Assembly (NCBI RefSeq): GCF_008973485.1
Contig: NZ_CP031223.1
Location: 1,426,001-1,490,000, forward strand
Length of the DNA: 64,000 bases
Source of the DNA: Psychrobacillus glaciei
Lineage (GTDB): Bacteria > Bacillota > Bacilli > Bacillales_A > Planococcaceae
Direction of reading: 5' to 3'
Positions 8,118-18,015 of the stretch are shown here, one piece after another (position 1 is the stretch's first letter; every line of letters starts with the position of its first letter). The notes under the pieces were generated by a model, which was not told where the DNA came from, made no database searches, and saw nothing but the letters and a program-made list of their open reading frames with translations. A program made the translations under genes and the position numbers.

Positions 8118-8440
8118 ATTCTCACCTCTTTTCTATTAGTATATGGAAATGGAATAAGTGAACTTGGACAAAATAGCTAGATTCCGTAGTAATGTTAATT
8201 TTGTCTAAATTAGAATCAACGAGTTTATTTAATTTAACGAAGTAGGAAATAAGTAATCTATCATTAGTTATCCAAAATAAGATTGTGGGAATATCTATAT
8301 AGATTATGAATACTTTGTGTTCAAGTTTTACCATGTCATTATGTTTTGTTCGGTGAACCGTATCATGTCCAATGTGGTGTTTATTACCTAAAACAAAAGA
8401 TTATCAAAATAGCCCATCAAGCTACTCTGATAATCTTTTT
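8118..8440. other. Gap upstream of orphan gene
   Basis: About 320 AT-rich bases between the orphan gene and rqcH. It holds the orphan gene's upstream region, a GGTGAACCG block (8351-8359) related to the one at 1530, and the terminator of rqcH at its right end. No gene is supported. Confidence 0.5.
8395..8440 (-). terminator. Terminator of rqcH, bidirectional form
   Basis: AAAGATTATCA (8396-8406) pairs with TGATAATCTTT (8428-8438) around a 21-base loop. T-runs follow on both strands. It sits directly after the rqcH stop codon on the minus strand. Confidence 0.75.
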
Positions 8441-10126
8441 TTATTTCTTCATATGCCTAATCTTCTCTTCATCCGGTGTAACAAACAACGTAGTCTGCTC
8501 AAAATAAATAACAAACCCCGGTTTAGCCCCACTCGGCTTCTTCACTTGCTTAATTATCGTATAATCCACTGGCACAGAAGCAGACTCCCGAGCTTTGCTA
8601 AAATACGCTGCAAGATTCGCTGCTTCTAAAAGAGCTGTTTCAGATGGATTATCGGAATGTATAACAACATGGGATCCTGGGATATCCTTGGTATGAAGCC
8701 AAGTGTCCGATTTTTTAGCTAACTTAAATGTAACAAAATCATTTTGTTTATTATTTTTACCGACTGAAATTTCTGTGCCATCTGAAGCAAAGAATTTTTC
8801 AGGTGTTGGTTTCGTTGGTTTTTTCTTCTTTTTGGATGCCCGTGCTTTTAATAAGCCTTGTTCAATTAACTCTTCTCGAATTTCTTCGATGTCTGTTGGA
8901 GATGCTTGCATCACTTGTTGCAGTAGTAATTCAAAGTAGGCAATATCTTCATTCGTAATCTCGAATTGTTGCTCGATTTTTAGTAATGCAGTTTTTGCTT
9001 TTGTATAGCGACTGTAGTAGCTTTGTGCATTTTGTGTTGCTGATTTTCGGTTATCTAAAGGAATGACAACTGTTTTTCCATCCTCATCGTAATAGTTCAC
9101 TAGCTCCACTTCTTTTAGCCCTTTTTCAATTGAATAAGAGTTTGCCATTAATAGCTCTCCATACAATTGGAATGTATCTAGTTTTTCGGCTTGTTCGAAA
9201 TCTTTTTGGAGTTTTTTCATCTTCAGCTTCAATTTGTTTAATTCGTTTTGAAGCCATTTTTCTAGGTCTCCTGCTTGTTGTTTTACACGATCTCGTTCAG
9301 CTTTGGCGAAATACACTCTGTCAAGTAAATTTCCTAGCGTTTTTTCGCTAAATTTGTCGCCACCTAGATGAGTTAATTCATTCGGTGAATAATACGTTTT
9401 TCCGCCTGATTCGACAATTTGTATCGCGGCTCCACCTTGTTCAAATTCCTTCATATATTTCTTGTAAATTTCGACACGATTCGCACTGTTGTGGAATCGA
9501 TGAAGTAATTCTTTTGCATGTAAAGGAGAGAAACCGGAAATCTGCTCGACGATCTCATTGGATTCATTGACCGATTGAATCACTTTCAACAGTTCCTCCG
9601 AATACGCTAAGGGATGGAGCTTATTTTGAGCAGGAGGTGCAATATAAGGCTGACCAGGTAAAATTGTTCGGTAACTATTCATGGAAGGCGATAAGTGCTT
9701 TATGCTTTCCAAGATTAGATTTCGAGTTGGGTCAACTAATAGTAAGTTACTATGACGCCCCATGATTTCCATATGGATTTCTCGTGTAATGTCATCTCCA
9801 ATTTCATTTTTACTTTGAATTTGGAAGATAATAATACGATCTGTTTCATGTTGGCGAATAGAAGAAATGATTCCACCTTCTAAATGTTTACGTAAAACCA
9901 TGCAAAATAATGGAGGTGTTGCAGGATTGTCAATTGTTTCGTTTGTAATTTGCACACGTGAATAAGAAGGGTGTACAGAAAACAATAATTTAAAGTTCTG
10001 TCCTTGTGCACGAATTTGCATTAAAATTTCTTGCGCATTTGGTTGATGTATTTTAGAAATACGTCCCGTTACTAATTGTTGCAATTCATTTTTCATTGAA
10101 ATTGTAAATAAACCATCAAAAGCCAT
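8441..10126 (-). CDS. rqcH: Ribosome-quality-control factor RqcH (NFACT family)
   Basis: RqcH binds stalled 50S subunits carrying peptidyl-tRNA and recruits alanyl-tRNA to add C-terminal alanine tails that mark the nascent chain for ClpXP. The 561-residue protein has the NFACT-N domain (MAFDGLF to about 180), with the Asp-Arg pair D96-R97 in HETDRIIIF that corresponds to the functionally required DR pair of the family. Helix-hairpin-helix and coiled-coil segments follow (about 180-430, including KLKLKMKKLQKDFEQAEK) and an NFACT-R domain (about 445-540, WLHTKDIPGSHVVI). It was formerly annotated as a fibronectin-binding protein (YloA). It is transcribed alone here, divergent from gmk. Confidence 0.95.
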   Translation of the reverse strand: MAFDGLFTISMKNELQQLVTGRISKIHQPNAQEILMQIRAQGQNFKLLFSVHPSYSRVQITNETIDNPATPPLFCMVLRKHLEGGIISSIRQHETDRIIIFQIQSKNEIGDDITREIHMEIMGRHSNLLLVDPTRNLILESIKHLSPSMNSYRTILPGQPYIAPPAQNKLHPLAYSEELLKVIQSVNESNEIVEQISGFSPLHAKELLHRFHNSANRVEIYKKYMKEFEQGGAAIQIVESGGKTYYSPNELTHLGGDKFSEKTLGNLLDRVYFAKAERDRVKQQAGDLEKWLQNELNKLKLKMKKLQKDFEQAEKLDTFQLYGELLMANSYSIEKGLKEVELVNYYDEDGKTVVIPLDNRKSATQNAQSYYSRYTKAKTALLKIEQQFEITNEDIAYFELLLQQVMQASPTDIEEIREELIEQGLLKARASKKKKKPTKPTPEKFFASDGTEISVGKNNKQNDFVTFKLAKKSDTWLHTKDIPGSHVVIHSDNPSETALLEAANLAAYFSKARESASVPVDYTIIKQVKKPSGAKPGFVIYFEQTTLFVTPDEEKIRHMKK

Positions 10127-10294
10127 AATATGTCCTCTTTCAAAACTATATTTTTTTCTGGCTTTGTACGCCAGCTTGTTATTTTAGTACACTTATATTA
10201 CAGATTTTTCTATTTCAGCGCCTTGCTAGTAGATTGAAGAATTCTTATTTAGTTTTTTTAGAAACTATTTACTGAATCATAACCTCTTATAAAA

Positions 10295-10444
10295 GGATTT
10301 AGCGCGGAGGTAATTTTTTTTGCGACGAGCTTTGCGCAGGAGCATGAGACTCCTGCGGGATCAGCGAGACCACGCACGAAGCGCTTGCTGAGGAGGAGGC
10401 TCGGCGCTCGCTCAGCGGAAAGCGAATTCCAGAGCGTTAAATCC
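10295..10444 (+). repeat. GC-rich dispersed intergenic repeat, copy A
   Basis: A GC-rich block in an AT-rich gap. Its ends are an inverted repeat, GGATTTAGCGC (10295-10305) and GCGTTAAATCC (10434-10444), with one mismatch. Internal landmarks shared with the other copies are GGCTC and GCGGAAAGCG. Related copies are at 25882-25982, 45501-45643, 45904-46035, 46323-46434 and 62204-62330. Confidence 0.75.
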
Positions 10445-10513
10445 GTGTAGCAATTTTTTACTGAGACGAGCTGACCCTTTTCTTTATTATCTTATCATTT
10501 TAAATGAAACTTG

Positions 10514-11211
<698 letters not shown>

Positions 11212-11436
11212 ATGTTATATCCATCAGTAGACTCATTAAAAAATAAAATCGATTCCAAATATTCGTTAGTAAGTGTAGCTTCCAAAAGAGCTAGACAGTT
11301 ACAAGAAGAAGGCGGCGAGCGTTTAACTTCATATGTTTCTGCTAAACAAGTTGGGAAAGCATTAGAAGAAGTAGCACAGGGTGAACTTACGATCGAATCA
11401 TCCCATGAAAATGCAATTTACGAGGACGAAGTATAA
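11212..11436 (+). CDS. rpoZ: RNA polymerase omega subunit
   Basis: Omega (74 residues) assists folding and assembly of the beta-prime subunit. The sequence begins [20 protein letters not shown] and has the conserved ASKRARQL helix and [13 protein letters not shown]. It starts on the base after the gmk stop codon, so translation is probably coupled. The gene is followed by a hairpin at 11456-11484. Confidence 0.96.
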   Translation: MLYPSVDSLKNKIDSKYSLVSVASKRARQLQEEGGERLTSYVSAKQVGKALEEVAQGELTIESSHENAIYEDEV

Positions 11437-11455
11437 TACATTTTGAAGCAAGCAC

Positions 11456-11494
11456 CTCCCAAAGAATGAATAGTTCTTTGGGAGATTGTTGTTT
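11456..11494 (+). terminator. Hairpin terminator or attenuator after rpoZ
   Basis: CTCCCAAAGAA (11456-11466) pairs perfectly with TTCTTTGGGAG (11474-11484), followed by ATTGTTGTTT. The tail is interrupted, so readthrough into coaBC is likely. Confidence 0.75.
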
Positions 11495-11511
11495 AGAGGG
11501 GAGAAATTGAT

Positions 11512-12720
11512 ATGTTAACTTCTAAAAAAATTGTTGTTTGTGTGACAGGTGGTATTGCTGTTTATAAGGCGGTTGCACTTGTAAGTAAACTTACCCAAGC
11601 TGGAGCAGATGTAAAAGTAATAATGACGAAGTCTGCGATGGAATTTGTACAACCTTTAAGTTTTCAAGTAATGTCTCGAAATGATGTGTATTTTGATACA
11701 TTTGATGAGAAAGATTCTAGCGTGATTGCGCATATTAATTTAGCAGACTGGGCGGATTTAGTTATTGTTGCGCCAGCTACGGCGAACGTGATTGGCAAGC
11801 TTGCGAATGGAATTGCGGATGATATGGTAACGACTACTTTACTTGCAACTACTGCAAAGGTTTGGATTGCACCTGCGATGAATGTGCATATGTATGAAAA
11901 TGCTGCGGTTATACGTAATATTGCTCAACTTTCAAAAGACGGATATTCATTTATCGAGCCTTCTGAAGGTTTTTTGGCATGTGGTTATGTAGGGAAAGGT
12001 CGTCTAGAGGAACCAGAAAAAATGGTGAAATTGGTAGAAGCTTATTTTTCACCAAAAGAGTTACCTTTAAAAGGACAAAAAGTAGTTGTGACGGCTGGTC
12101 CTACAAGAGAACTAATTGATCCTGTTCGCTTTTTAACGAATTTTTCAAGTGGAAAGATGGGGTATGCAATGGCGGAAGCTGCTGCTAATTTAGGTGCAGA
12201 AACGGTTTTAATTTCCGGACCAGTTAGTATAGATGCTCCGTCAAATGTTACGCTTATTCCGGTTGAAAGTGCTAAAGAGATGTACGACGCTGTAATGGAG
12301 CAATTTTACACCGCTTCCATTGTCATTAAAACTGCGGCGGTCGCTGATTATAAACCGAAAGAAGTACATAGTCAAAAAATGAAGAAGCAACAAGGGGATT
12401 CGATGATTGTTTTGGAGCGGACAAGCGATATTCTTGCAGAATTAGGCAAGAGAAAAACGAACCAGCTATTAATCGGATTTGCAGCAGAAACAAATGATGT
12501 AGTTCATTATGCAAAAAGTAAATTGGAAAAGAAAAATGCGGATTATATTGTTGCTAATGATGTGACAGAAGCAGGGTCAGGATTTGGAACTGAAACAAAT
12601 TCCGTCACTTTAGTAGGGAAAGATGATGTAGAATTGCATTTTGCTCATCTACCTAAAAAGGAGCTTGCGCTTCAACTACTTCAAACTATTCTTAAATTAG
12701 AAAATGATGAACTGAAATGA
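11512..12720 (+). CDS. coaBC: Bifunctional phosphopantothenoylcysteine decarboxylase/synthase
   Basis: Catalyses two steps of coenzyme A synthesis: CTP-dependent joining of cysteine to 4'-phosphopantothenate (CoaB) and FMN-dependent decarboxylation to 4'-phosphopantetheine (CoaC). The 402-residue protein has an N-terminal flavoprotein domain (CVTGGIAVYKA; PAMNVHMYEN, with the PxMNxxMW-type substrate motif; cysteine in FLACGYVGKGRL) and a C-terminal CoaB domain from about 183 (VVVTAGPTRELIDPVRFLTN; KTAAVADY). The ATGA overlap at 12717-12720 couples it to priA, the usual Bacillales arrangement. Confidence 0.97.
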   Translation: MLTSKKIVVCVTGGIAVYKAVALVSKLTQAGADVKVIMTKSAMEFVQPLSFQVMSRNDVYFDTFDEKDSSVIAHINLADWADLVIVAPATANVIGKLANGIADDMVTTTLLATTAKVWIAPAMNVHMYENAAVIRNIAQLSKDGYSFIEPSEGFLACGYVGKGRLEEPEKMVKLVEAYFSPKELPLKGQKVVVTAGPTRELIDPVRFLTNFSSGKMGYAMAEAAANLGAETVLISGPVSIDAPSNVTLIPVESAKEMYDAVMEQFYTASIVIKTAAVADYKPKEVHSQKMKKQQGDSMIVLERTSDILAELGKRKTNQLLIGFAAETNDVVHYAKSKLEKKNADYIVANDVTEAGSGFGTETNSVTLVGKDDVELHFAHLPKKELALQLLQTILKLENDELK

Positions 12721-15128
12721 TTGTAGAAGTCATTGTAGATGTGTCTGCGTATCCAATTGACCGACCATTTGATTATAGCGTACCAGAGCATTTGGAATCA
12801 CTCGTTGAACGTGGGAGTCGAGTCCATGTCCCTTTTGGAAATCGTAAAGTGCAAGGGTTTATAACAAACATAAAAGAACATACCGACTTTGATATTTCCA
12901 AGTTAAAAGAGATCCAATCGATCATTGATGTGGAGCCTGTTGTAACGGAAGAGCTCTTGCAATTATCCAAATGGCTTACGAATAAAACGCTATGCTATGA
13001 AATTGATGCACTTCAAGTAATGCTTCCAGCTGCTTTACGTGCTTCGTATAAGAAAAATATTAAGTTAATAGACCCATCTGAACTAGACGAAAACTTTCTA
13101 GCTTTGTTTGGTAAAAAAGAGTCTATTTCTTATGATGTTATTGAAAAAGCTGGTTACTTGCGACAAATGAAAAAATACTTAATGCAAGGGTTTGTCCAAC
13201 TGGAGACAGTCATTAAACAGAATGCCAAAGCAAAAACTATTGCTAAGTATCGTGTAGTAGCCAACAAAGAATTTATTCATGAACAATTAAGCAATCTAAG
13301 TAAGTCGGCGATCAAGCAAAAAGAATTAATGGAATGGTTATTAATTCAACAACAAACGTCTTTTACAATGGAAGAATTGAAAGAAACAGCTAACGCAAAT
13401 AGTAGTACGATTAAAGTATTAATTGAAAAAAATATTTTAGAAAAAGATAAAGAAGAAGTTTATCGTGAAATCTCTTCGTTAGAATACGATGACAAGGATA
13501 AAAGATTTCAACTAACTGATGAACAAGCATTGGCACTAAAAAAAATTAATCATGCCCAAAACAATGCGGAAAGCACGACATTCCTTGTCCATGGTATTAC
13601 AGGCAGTGGGAAGACGGAAATTTATTTAAATGCAATCGAAAATTCGATCTTAAAAGGAAAGCAAGCAATCATGCTTGTTCCCGAAATTTCTTTGACCCCG
13701 CAAATGACTCGCCGATTCAAACTGCGTTTTGGTGATCAAGTTGCTGTTATGCATAGTGGATTATCAGTCGGTGAAAAGTACGATGAATGGCGCAAAATTT
13801 GGCGAGGAGAAGTAAAAGTGGTCGTTGGTGCAAGATCCGCCATTTTTGCCCCATTTAAAGATTTAGGGCTTATCATCTTAGATGAAGAACATGAATCTAC
13901 TTACAAACAAGAAGATACTCCAAGGTACCATGCTCGGGATGTAGCGATTTGGCGAAGTGAGTACCACAACTGCCCCGTAATATTAGGAAGTGCAACGCCT
14001 TCACTTGAATCGTATGCACGTGCAGCTAAAGGTGTTTATACATTGTTAACATTGAAAATGCGAGCGAAAGAGCAAGCTTTGCCAACCGTGAATGTTGTCG
14101 ATATGCGAACAGAGCTGAAAAATGGAAACCGATCCATGTTTAGTATCGATCTAGCGGATGCTGTAAGAGAAAAGTTAGATAAAAAAGAGCAAATTGTGTT
14201 GTTTTTAAATAAACGTGGATTCTCTTCTTTTGTTTTATGTCGAGATTGCGGAACAGTTGTGGAATGTAAGCAGTGTGATATTTCCCTTACGTATCACCGT
14301 GCTGGGGAGCAACTTAAATGTCATTACTGTGGCCATGAGGAGCCAGTACCAACGAAGTGTCCGGAATGTACGAGTGAACATATTCGCTTTTTTGGGACAG
14401 GGACACAAAAAGTAGAAGAAGAAATTGCGAGATTATTTCCTTTAGCTAGAGTGCTTCGAATGGATGTAGACACAACAAGAACAAAAGGATCCCATGAGCG
14501 AATTTTAAAGCAATTCGGAGACGGGGAAGCAGATATTTTACTTGGCACACAAATGATTGCTAAAGGGTTAGACTTTCCAAATATAACGCTAGTAGGCGTG
14601 TTAAATGCTGATACCACTCTGCATTTAGCAGATTTCCGTGCTGCGGAAAAAACATTCCAATTGATGACGCAAGTAAGTGGAAGAGCGGGTAGGCATGATA
14701 AAGAAGGAAAAGTGTATATACAAACCTATACTCCAGAACATTACGCGATTGAGCTTTCGAAAGATCAGTTGTTTGAACCTTTTTATCATAAAGAAATGCA
14801 AGTTCGGAAACAATATGAATATCCACCATTTTATTATTTAACATTAGTTCAAGTGACACATGAAAATGTCCTAATTGCGTCTGAATACGCAAGGCTCGCG
14901 ACGGATTGGTTAAGAGCGAATCTATCGGAGCAGACAATGGTTGTTGGTCCAACAGCATGTGCTATCAGTAAGATACAAAATAGATATCGTTACCAATGTT
15001 TGATAAAATACAAAAAAGAACCCCTATTAATCGAAAAACTACAACAACTAATAAAAATTTATCGTACAGAGTGGATGAAAAAAGGAATTATCTTATCAGT
15101 TGATCTAGATCCATCCACTATCTTATAA
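12717..15128 (+). CDS. priA: Primosomal replication restart helicase PriA
   Basis: 3'-to-5' superfamily 2 helicase that recognises abandoned replication forks and loads the primosome. The 803 residues show the N-terminal DNA-binding domain (about 1-110), Walker A GITGSGKTEIY at about 291, DEEH box at about 387, GSATPSLES and the C-terminal helicase motif QVSGRAGR. Between the helicase lobes lies the zinc region at about 508-560 with paired cysteines (CRDCGTVVECKQC, CHYCGHEEP, CPEC). It starts inside the coaBC stop (ATGA) and is followed by def after 23 bases. Confidence 0.97.
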   Translation: MIVEVIVDVSAYPIDRPFDYSVPEHLESLVERGSRVHVPFGNRKVQGFITNIKEHTDFDISKLKEIQSIIDVEPVVTEELLQLSKWLTNKTLCYEIDALQVMLPAALRASYKKNIKLIDPSELDENFLALFGKKESISYDVIEKAGYLRQMKKYLMQGFVQLETVIKQNAKAKTIAKYRVVANKEFIHEQLSNLSKSAIKQKELMEWLLIQQQTSFTMEELKETANANSSTIKVLIEKNILEKDKEEVYREISSLEYDDKDKRFQLTDEQALALKKINHAQNNAESTTFLVHGITGSGKTEIYLNAIENSILKGKQAIMLVPEISLTPQMTRRFKLRFGDQVAVMHSGLSVGEKYDEWRKIWRGEVKVVVGARSAIFAPFKDLGLIILDEEHESTYKQEDTPRYHARDVAIWRSEYHNCPVILGSATPSLESYARAAKGVYTLLTLKMRAKEQALPTVNVVDMRTELKNGNRSMFSIDLADAVREKLDKKEQIVLFLNKRGFSSFVLCRDCGTVVECKQCDISLTYHRAGEQLKCHYCGHEEPVPTKCPECTSEHIRFFGTGTQKVEEEIARLFPLARVLRMDVDTTRTKGSHERILKQFGDGEADILLGTQMIAKGLDFPNITLVGVLNADTTLHLADFRAAEKTFQLMTQVSGRAGRHDKEGKVYIQTYTPEHYAIELSKDQLFEPFYHKEMQVRKQYEYPPFYYLTLVQVTHENVLIASEYARLATDWLRANLSEQTMVVGPTACAISKIQNRYRYQCLIKYKKEPLLIEKLQQLIKIYRTEWMKKGIILSVDLDPSTIL

Positions 15129-15151
15129 GCTGTTTGAAATGAGGAAAAGAA

Positions 15152-15640
15152 ATGGCAATACGGCCAGTTATTACACATCCAAATGAAATACTTACGACAA
15201 AATGTACAGAAGTAAAAGCTTTTGATAAAAAACTAGCAACACTTTTAGATGATATGTACGACACAATGATTGCTTCTGATGGGATAGGACTTGCAGCGCC
15301 ACAAGTTGGAGAAACAATGCAAATCGCAATCGTCGACCTAGGAGAAGGACAAGAAATCATAGAAATGATTAATCCGGAAGTAGTCGAAGTTGGCGGTTCT
15401 GAGATTGAAATAGAAGGCTGTTTAAGCTTTCCAGATATATATGGGGAAGTGGAGCGTCCATTCTATGTAAAGGTGGAAGCACAAGACCGGGATGGTGCTT
15501 TATATGAATTAGAAGCAGAGGATTATGAAGCAAGAGCCATTTTGCATGAAATCGATCATTTACACGGCGTTTTATTCACAACCAAAATCATACGTTATGT
15601 AGATTTGGAAGAACTAGAGAATGAGGAGGAAGAAGCATGA
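15152..15640 (+). CDS. def: Peptide deformylase
   Basis: Removes the N-formyl group from nascent proteins using a bound metal. All three motifs are present: GIGLAAPQVG, EGCLSFP (metal cysteine) and HEIDHLHG (two metal histidines and catalytic glutamate). At 162 residues it is the type 1 form. It overlaps fmt by 4 bases (ATGA); deformylase and Met-tRNA formyltransferase are the two halves of one cycle. Confidence 0.97.
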   Translation: MAIRPVITHPNEILTTKCTEVKAFDKKLATLLDDMYDTMIASDGIGLAAPQVGETMQIAIVDLGEGQEIIEMINPEVVEVGGSEIEIEGCLSFPDIYGEVERPFYVKVEAQDRDGALYELEAEDYEARAILHEIDHLHGVLFTTKIIRYVDLEELENEEEEA

Positions 15641-16578
15641 CAAATATTGTTTTCATGGGAACCCCTGCATTCTCTGCTCCAATATTACGAATGCTTGTAG
15701 AAGAAGGATATAATGTGTTAGCGGTTGTCACGCAGCCGGATCGTCCTGTTGGAAGAAAAAAAGTATTAACTGCTCCTCCAGTAAAAGAAGAAGCCCTAAA
15801 ACTTGGCCTGCCAGTAATTCAGCCTACCAAACTAAAAGGTTCGGAGGAATTAAAGGAAATTATTGCTTTAAATCCAGAGTTAATCGTAACTGCTGCATTT
15901 GGACAGCTATTACCAAAAGAGTTACTTGATGTACCTGCACTTGGCTCTATTAATGTGCATGCATCTTTGTTACCTGCTTATCGTGGAGGTGCGCCCATTC
16001 ATCAAGCTATTATGGATGGACAAGATAAAACAGGTGTAACCATTATGTATATGGAAGAAAAATTGGATGCAGGAGATATTATTTCTCAAAGTGAAATTCC
16101 TATTGGGCATTCAGATGATACAGGTATCCTATTTGATAAGTTAAGTGCTGTTGGTTCCGATTTATTAAAAGAAACGTTACCTTCCATTATTTCCAAAACA
16201 AATAAACGTGTGATACAAGATGAATCCCAAGTGACGTTTGCCAAAAATATTTCACGTGAGCAAGAGAGAATTGATTGGAACAAATCCGCACTAGCTATAC
16301 ACAACCAAATACGTGGGTTGCACCCATGGCCAGTTGCTTATACGACGTTAGATGAACAATCCGTTAAAGTTTGGAAAGCAGACACAATTCAAGTGAATAC
16401 GAAAGAACAACCAGGAAAAGTTGTGCAAATAGAGTCGGATTATTTTGTTGTTCAAACAGGATTTGAAGAAGCAATTCGAATAAATGAATTACAACCAGCT
16501 GGAAAAAAGAAAATGTCCGCAGTCGATTATTTGCGCGGCGTAGGTTCGAAATTGCGAATAGGAGATACATTTGAATGA
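15637..16578 (+). CDS. fmt: Methionyl-tRNA formyltransferase
   Basis: Formylates initiator Met-tRNA with 10-formyl-tetrahydrofolate. The 313 residues begin IVFMGTPAFSAPIL. They contain the active-site stretch INVHASLLPAYRGGAPI (Asn, His) and the distal Asp in MYMEEKLDAGDI, with the C-terminal OB-like tRNA-binding domain from about 205. Overlaps def upstream and rsmB downstream by 4 bases each. Confidence 0.97.
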   Translation: MTNIVFMGTPAFSAPILRMLVEEGYNVLAVVTQPDRPVGRKKVLTAPPVKEEALKLGLPVIQPTKLKGSEELKEIIALNPELIVTAAFGQLLPKELLDVPALGSINVHASLLPAYRGGAPIHQAIMDGQDKTGVTIMYMEEKLDAGDIISQSEIPIGHSDDTGILFDKLSAVGSDLLKETLPSIISKTNKRVIQDESQVTFAKNISREQERIDWNKSALAIHNQIRGLHPWPVAYTTLDEQSVKVWKADTIQVNTKEQPGKVVQIESDYFVVQTGFEEAIRINELQPAGKKKMSAVDYLRGVGSKLRIGDTFE

Positions 16579-17957
16579 CAAAAAAAACAGAAAAAATTTG
16601 GACAGGTAATGTTCGTGATGCAGCACTTACAATATTAATGGCCGTTGAAAAGCAACAAGCTTATAGCAACTTATTATTACATCAAACGATTGAAAAATAT
16701 ACAATTGAAGATAAAGACCGTGCATTATTAACTGAATTAACGTATGGCACAATTCAATACAAAATGACTTTGGATTATTATTTACAACCATTTATCAAAG
16801 GAAAATTAGATGATTGGGTTTTACAATTACTTCGTCTCTCGTTATATCAAATCCATTACTTATCACGAATTCCGGATCACGCAGCTGTGAATGAAGCAGT
16901 TAATATTGCCAAAAGAAGAGGACATAAAGGGATTTCCAGTACTGTAAACGGGATTCTTCGTTCTATTTTAAGAGAAGGTGTTCGTTCTACGGAAGAAATT
17001 AAAGATGAGTTAGAAAGGCTTTCTATTGAAACAAGTCATCCTCTTTGGATGGTGAAGAGATTTGTTTCAGAGTATGGATTTGACAAGACTGCAAAAATGT
17101 TAAAAGAGAATAATGAGCCGCCTGTAACTACGCTTCGTGTCAATTTATTTAAACGAACGGTGGAACAAGTACTTCATTTATTGACACAAGAAGGATATGT
17201 CGTTGCCCAAAGCGAAGTTATTCCTGAGTGTATTTATTTATTCAATGGTCAAGCTGCTAGAACGACTGCATTTCAAAAAGGCTTTGTGACAATTCAAGAC
17301 GAAAGTTCGATGATTCCTGCGTATGCACTTCAAGTAGAACCGGGAATGACCGTACTTGACATGTGTTCGGCTCCAGGAGGAAAAACGACACATATTGCAG
17401 AAAAAATGAAAAACAGTGGAAAGCTCATTGCGATGGATATCCATCAGCATAAACTAAAATTAGTGAAAGAAAATGCGGAAAGACTAGGCTTTAGCTTTAT
17501 CGAAACGGTAGAAATGGATGGTCGTAAAGCAACTGAAGTTTATCCAGAACAAAGTTTTGATCGTATTTTAGTGGATGCACCATGCAGTGGTTTAGGTGTA
17601 ATGAAGCGAAAACCAGATATTAAATACACAAAAAATGAAAAAGATTTTGCATCGCTTAAACCAATTCAGCTGAATTTATTGGATGAAGCGTATAAACTGC
17701 TTAAACAAGATGGTCTGTTAGTTTATAGTACTTGTACAGTGGATCGAGATGAAAATGAAGGAACGGCTAAATTATTTTTAGAAGCCCATCCTGATATGCA
17801 ACTTCAACCATTTCCAGACGTTATTAAAAGTATAAAAGAACAAGAGCAAGAAGGAATGCTTCAACTATTTCCACAGGATTTAAGAAGCGATGGATTTTTT
17901 GTTTCGGTCTTTAGAAAAGCAGCCGGCGATATGGGGCAGCTGGCGGTTAGAGACTAG
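16575..17957 (+). CDS. rsmB: 16S rRNA m5C967 methyltransferase
   Basis: S-adenosylmethionine-dependent methyltransferase of 16S rRNA cytosine 967. The 460 residues have an N-terminal NusB-like RNA-binding domain (about 10-140) and a Rossmann methyltransferase domain: DMCSAPGGKTTHIAEKM (SAM site), the PCSGLGVMKRKPDIK motif with the first catalytic cysteine, and STCTVDRDENE with the second. In Bacillus subtilis and many relatives rlmN follows directly; here prpC comes next, 58 bases on, so rlmN is missing from its usual place. Confidence 0.96.
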   Translation: MTKKTEKIWTGNVRDAALTILMAVEKQQAYSNLLLHQTIEKYTIEDKDRALLTELTYGTIQYKMTLDYYLQPFIKGKLDDWVLQLLRLSLYQIHYLSRIPDHAAVNEAVNIAKRRGHKGISSTVNGILRSILREGVRSTEEIKDELERLSIETSHPLWMVKRFVSEYGFDKTAKMLKENNEPPVTTLRVNLFKRTVEQVLHLLTQEGYVVAQSEVIPECIYLFNGQAARTTAFQKGFVTIQDESSMIPAYALQVEPGMTVLDMCSAPGGKTTHIAEKMKNSGKLIAMDIHQHKLKLVKENAERLGFSFIETVEMDGRKATEVYPEQSFDRILVDAPCSGLGVMKRKPDIKYTKNEKDFASLKPIQLNLLDEAYKLLKQDGLLVYSTCTVDRDENEGTAKLFLEAHPDMQLQPFPDVIKSIKEQEQEGMLQLFPQDLRSDGFFVSVFRKAAGDMGQLAVRD

Positions 17958-18015
17958 GTAAATCTGTATAGAGAAGTTGAGATTTCTTTCCATTTAAAAA
18001 GAGGTGAAGGAATAA

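Noticed and set aside
8122-8334. 70-codon minus-strand frame upstream of the orphan gene
   Set aside because: Low-complexity hydrophobic composition and no supported start; covers the orphan gene's upstream region.
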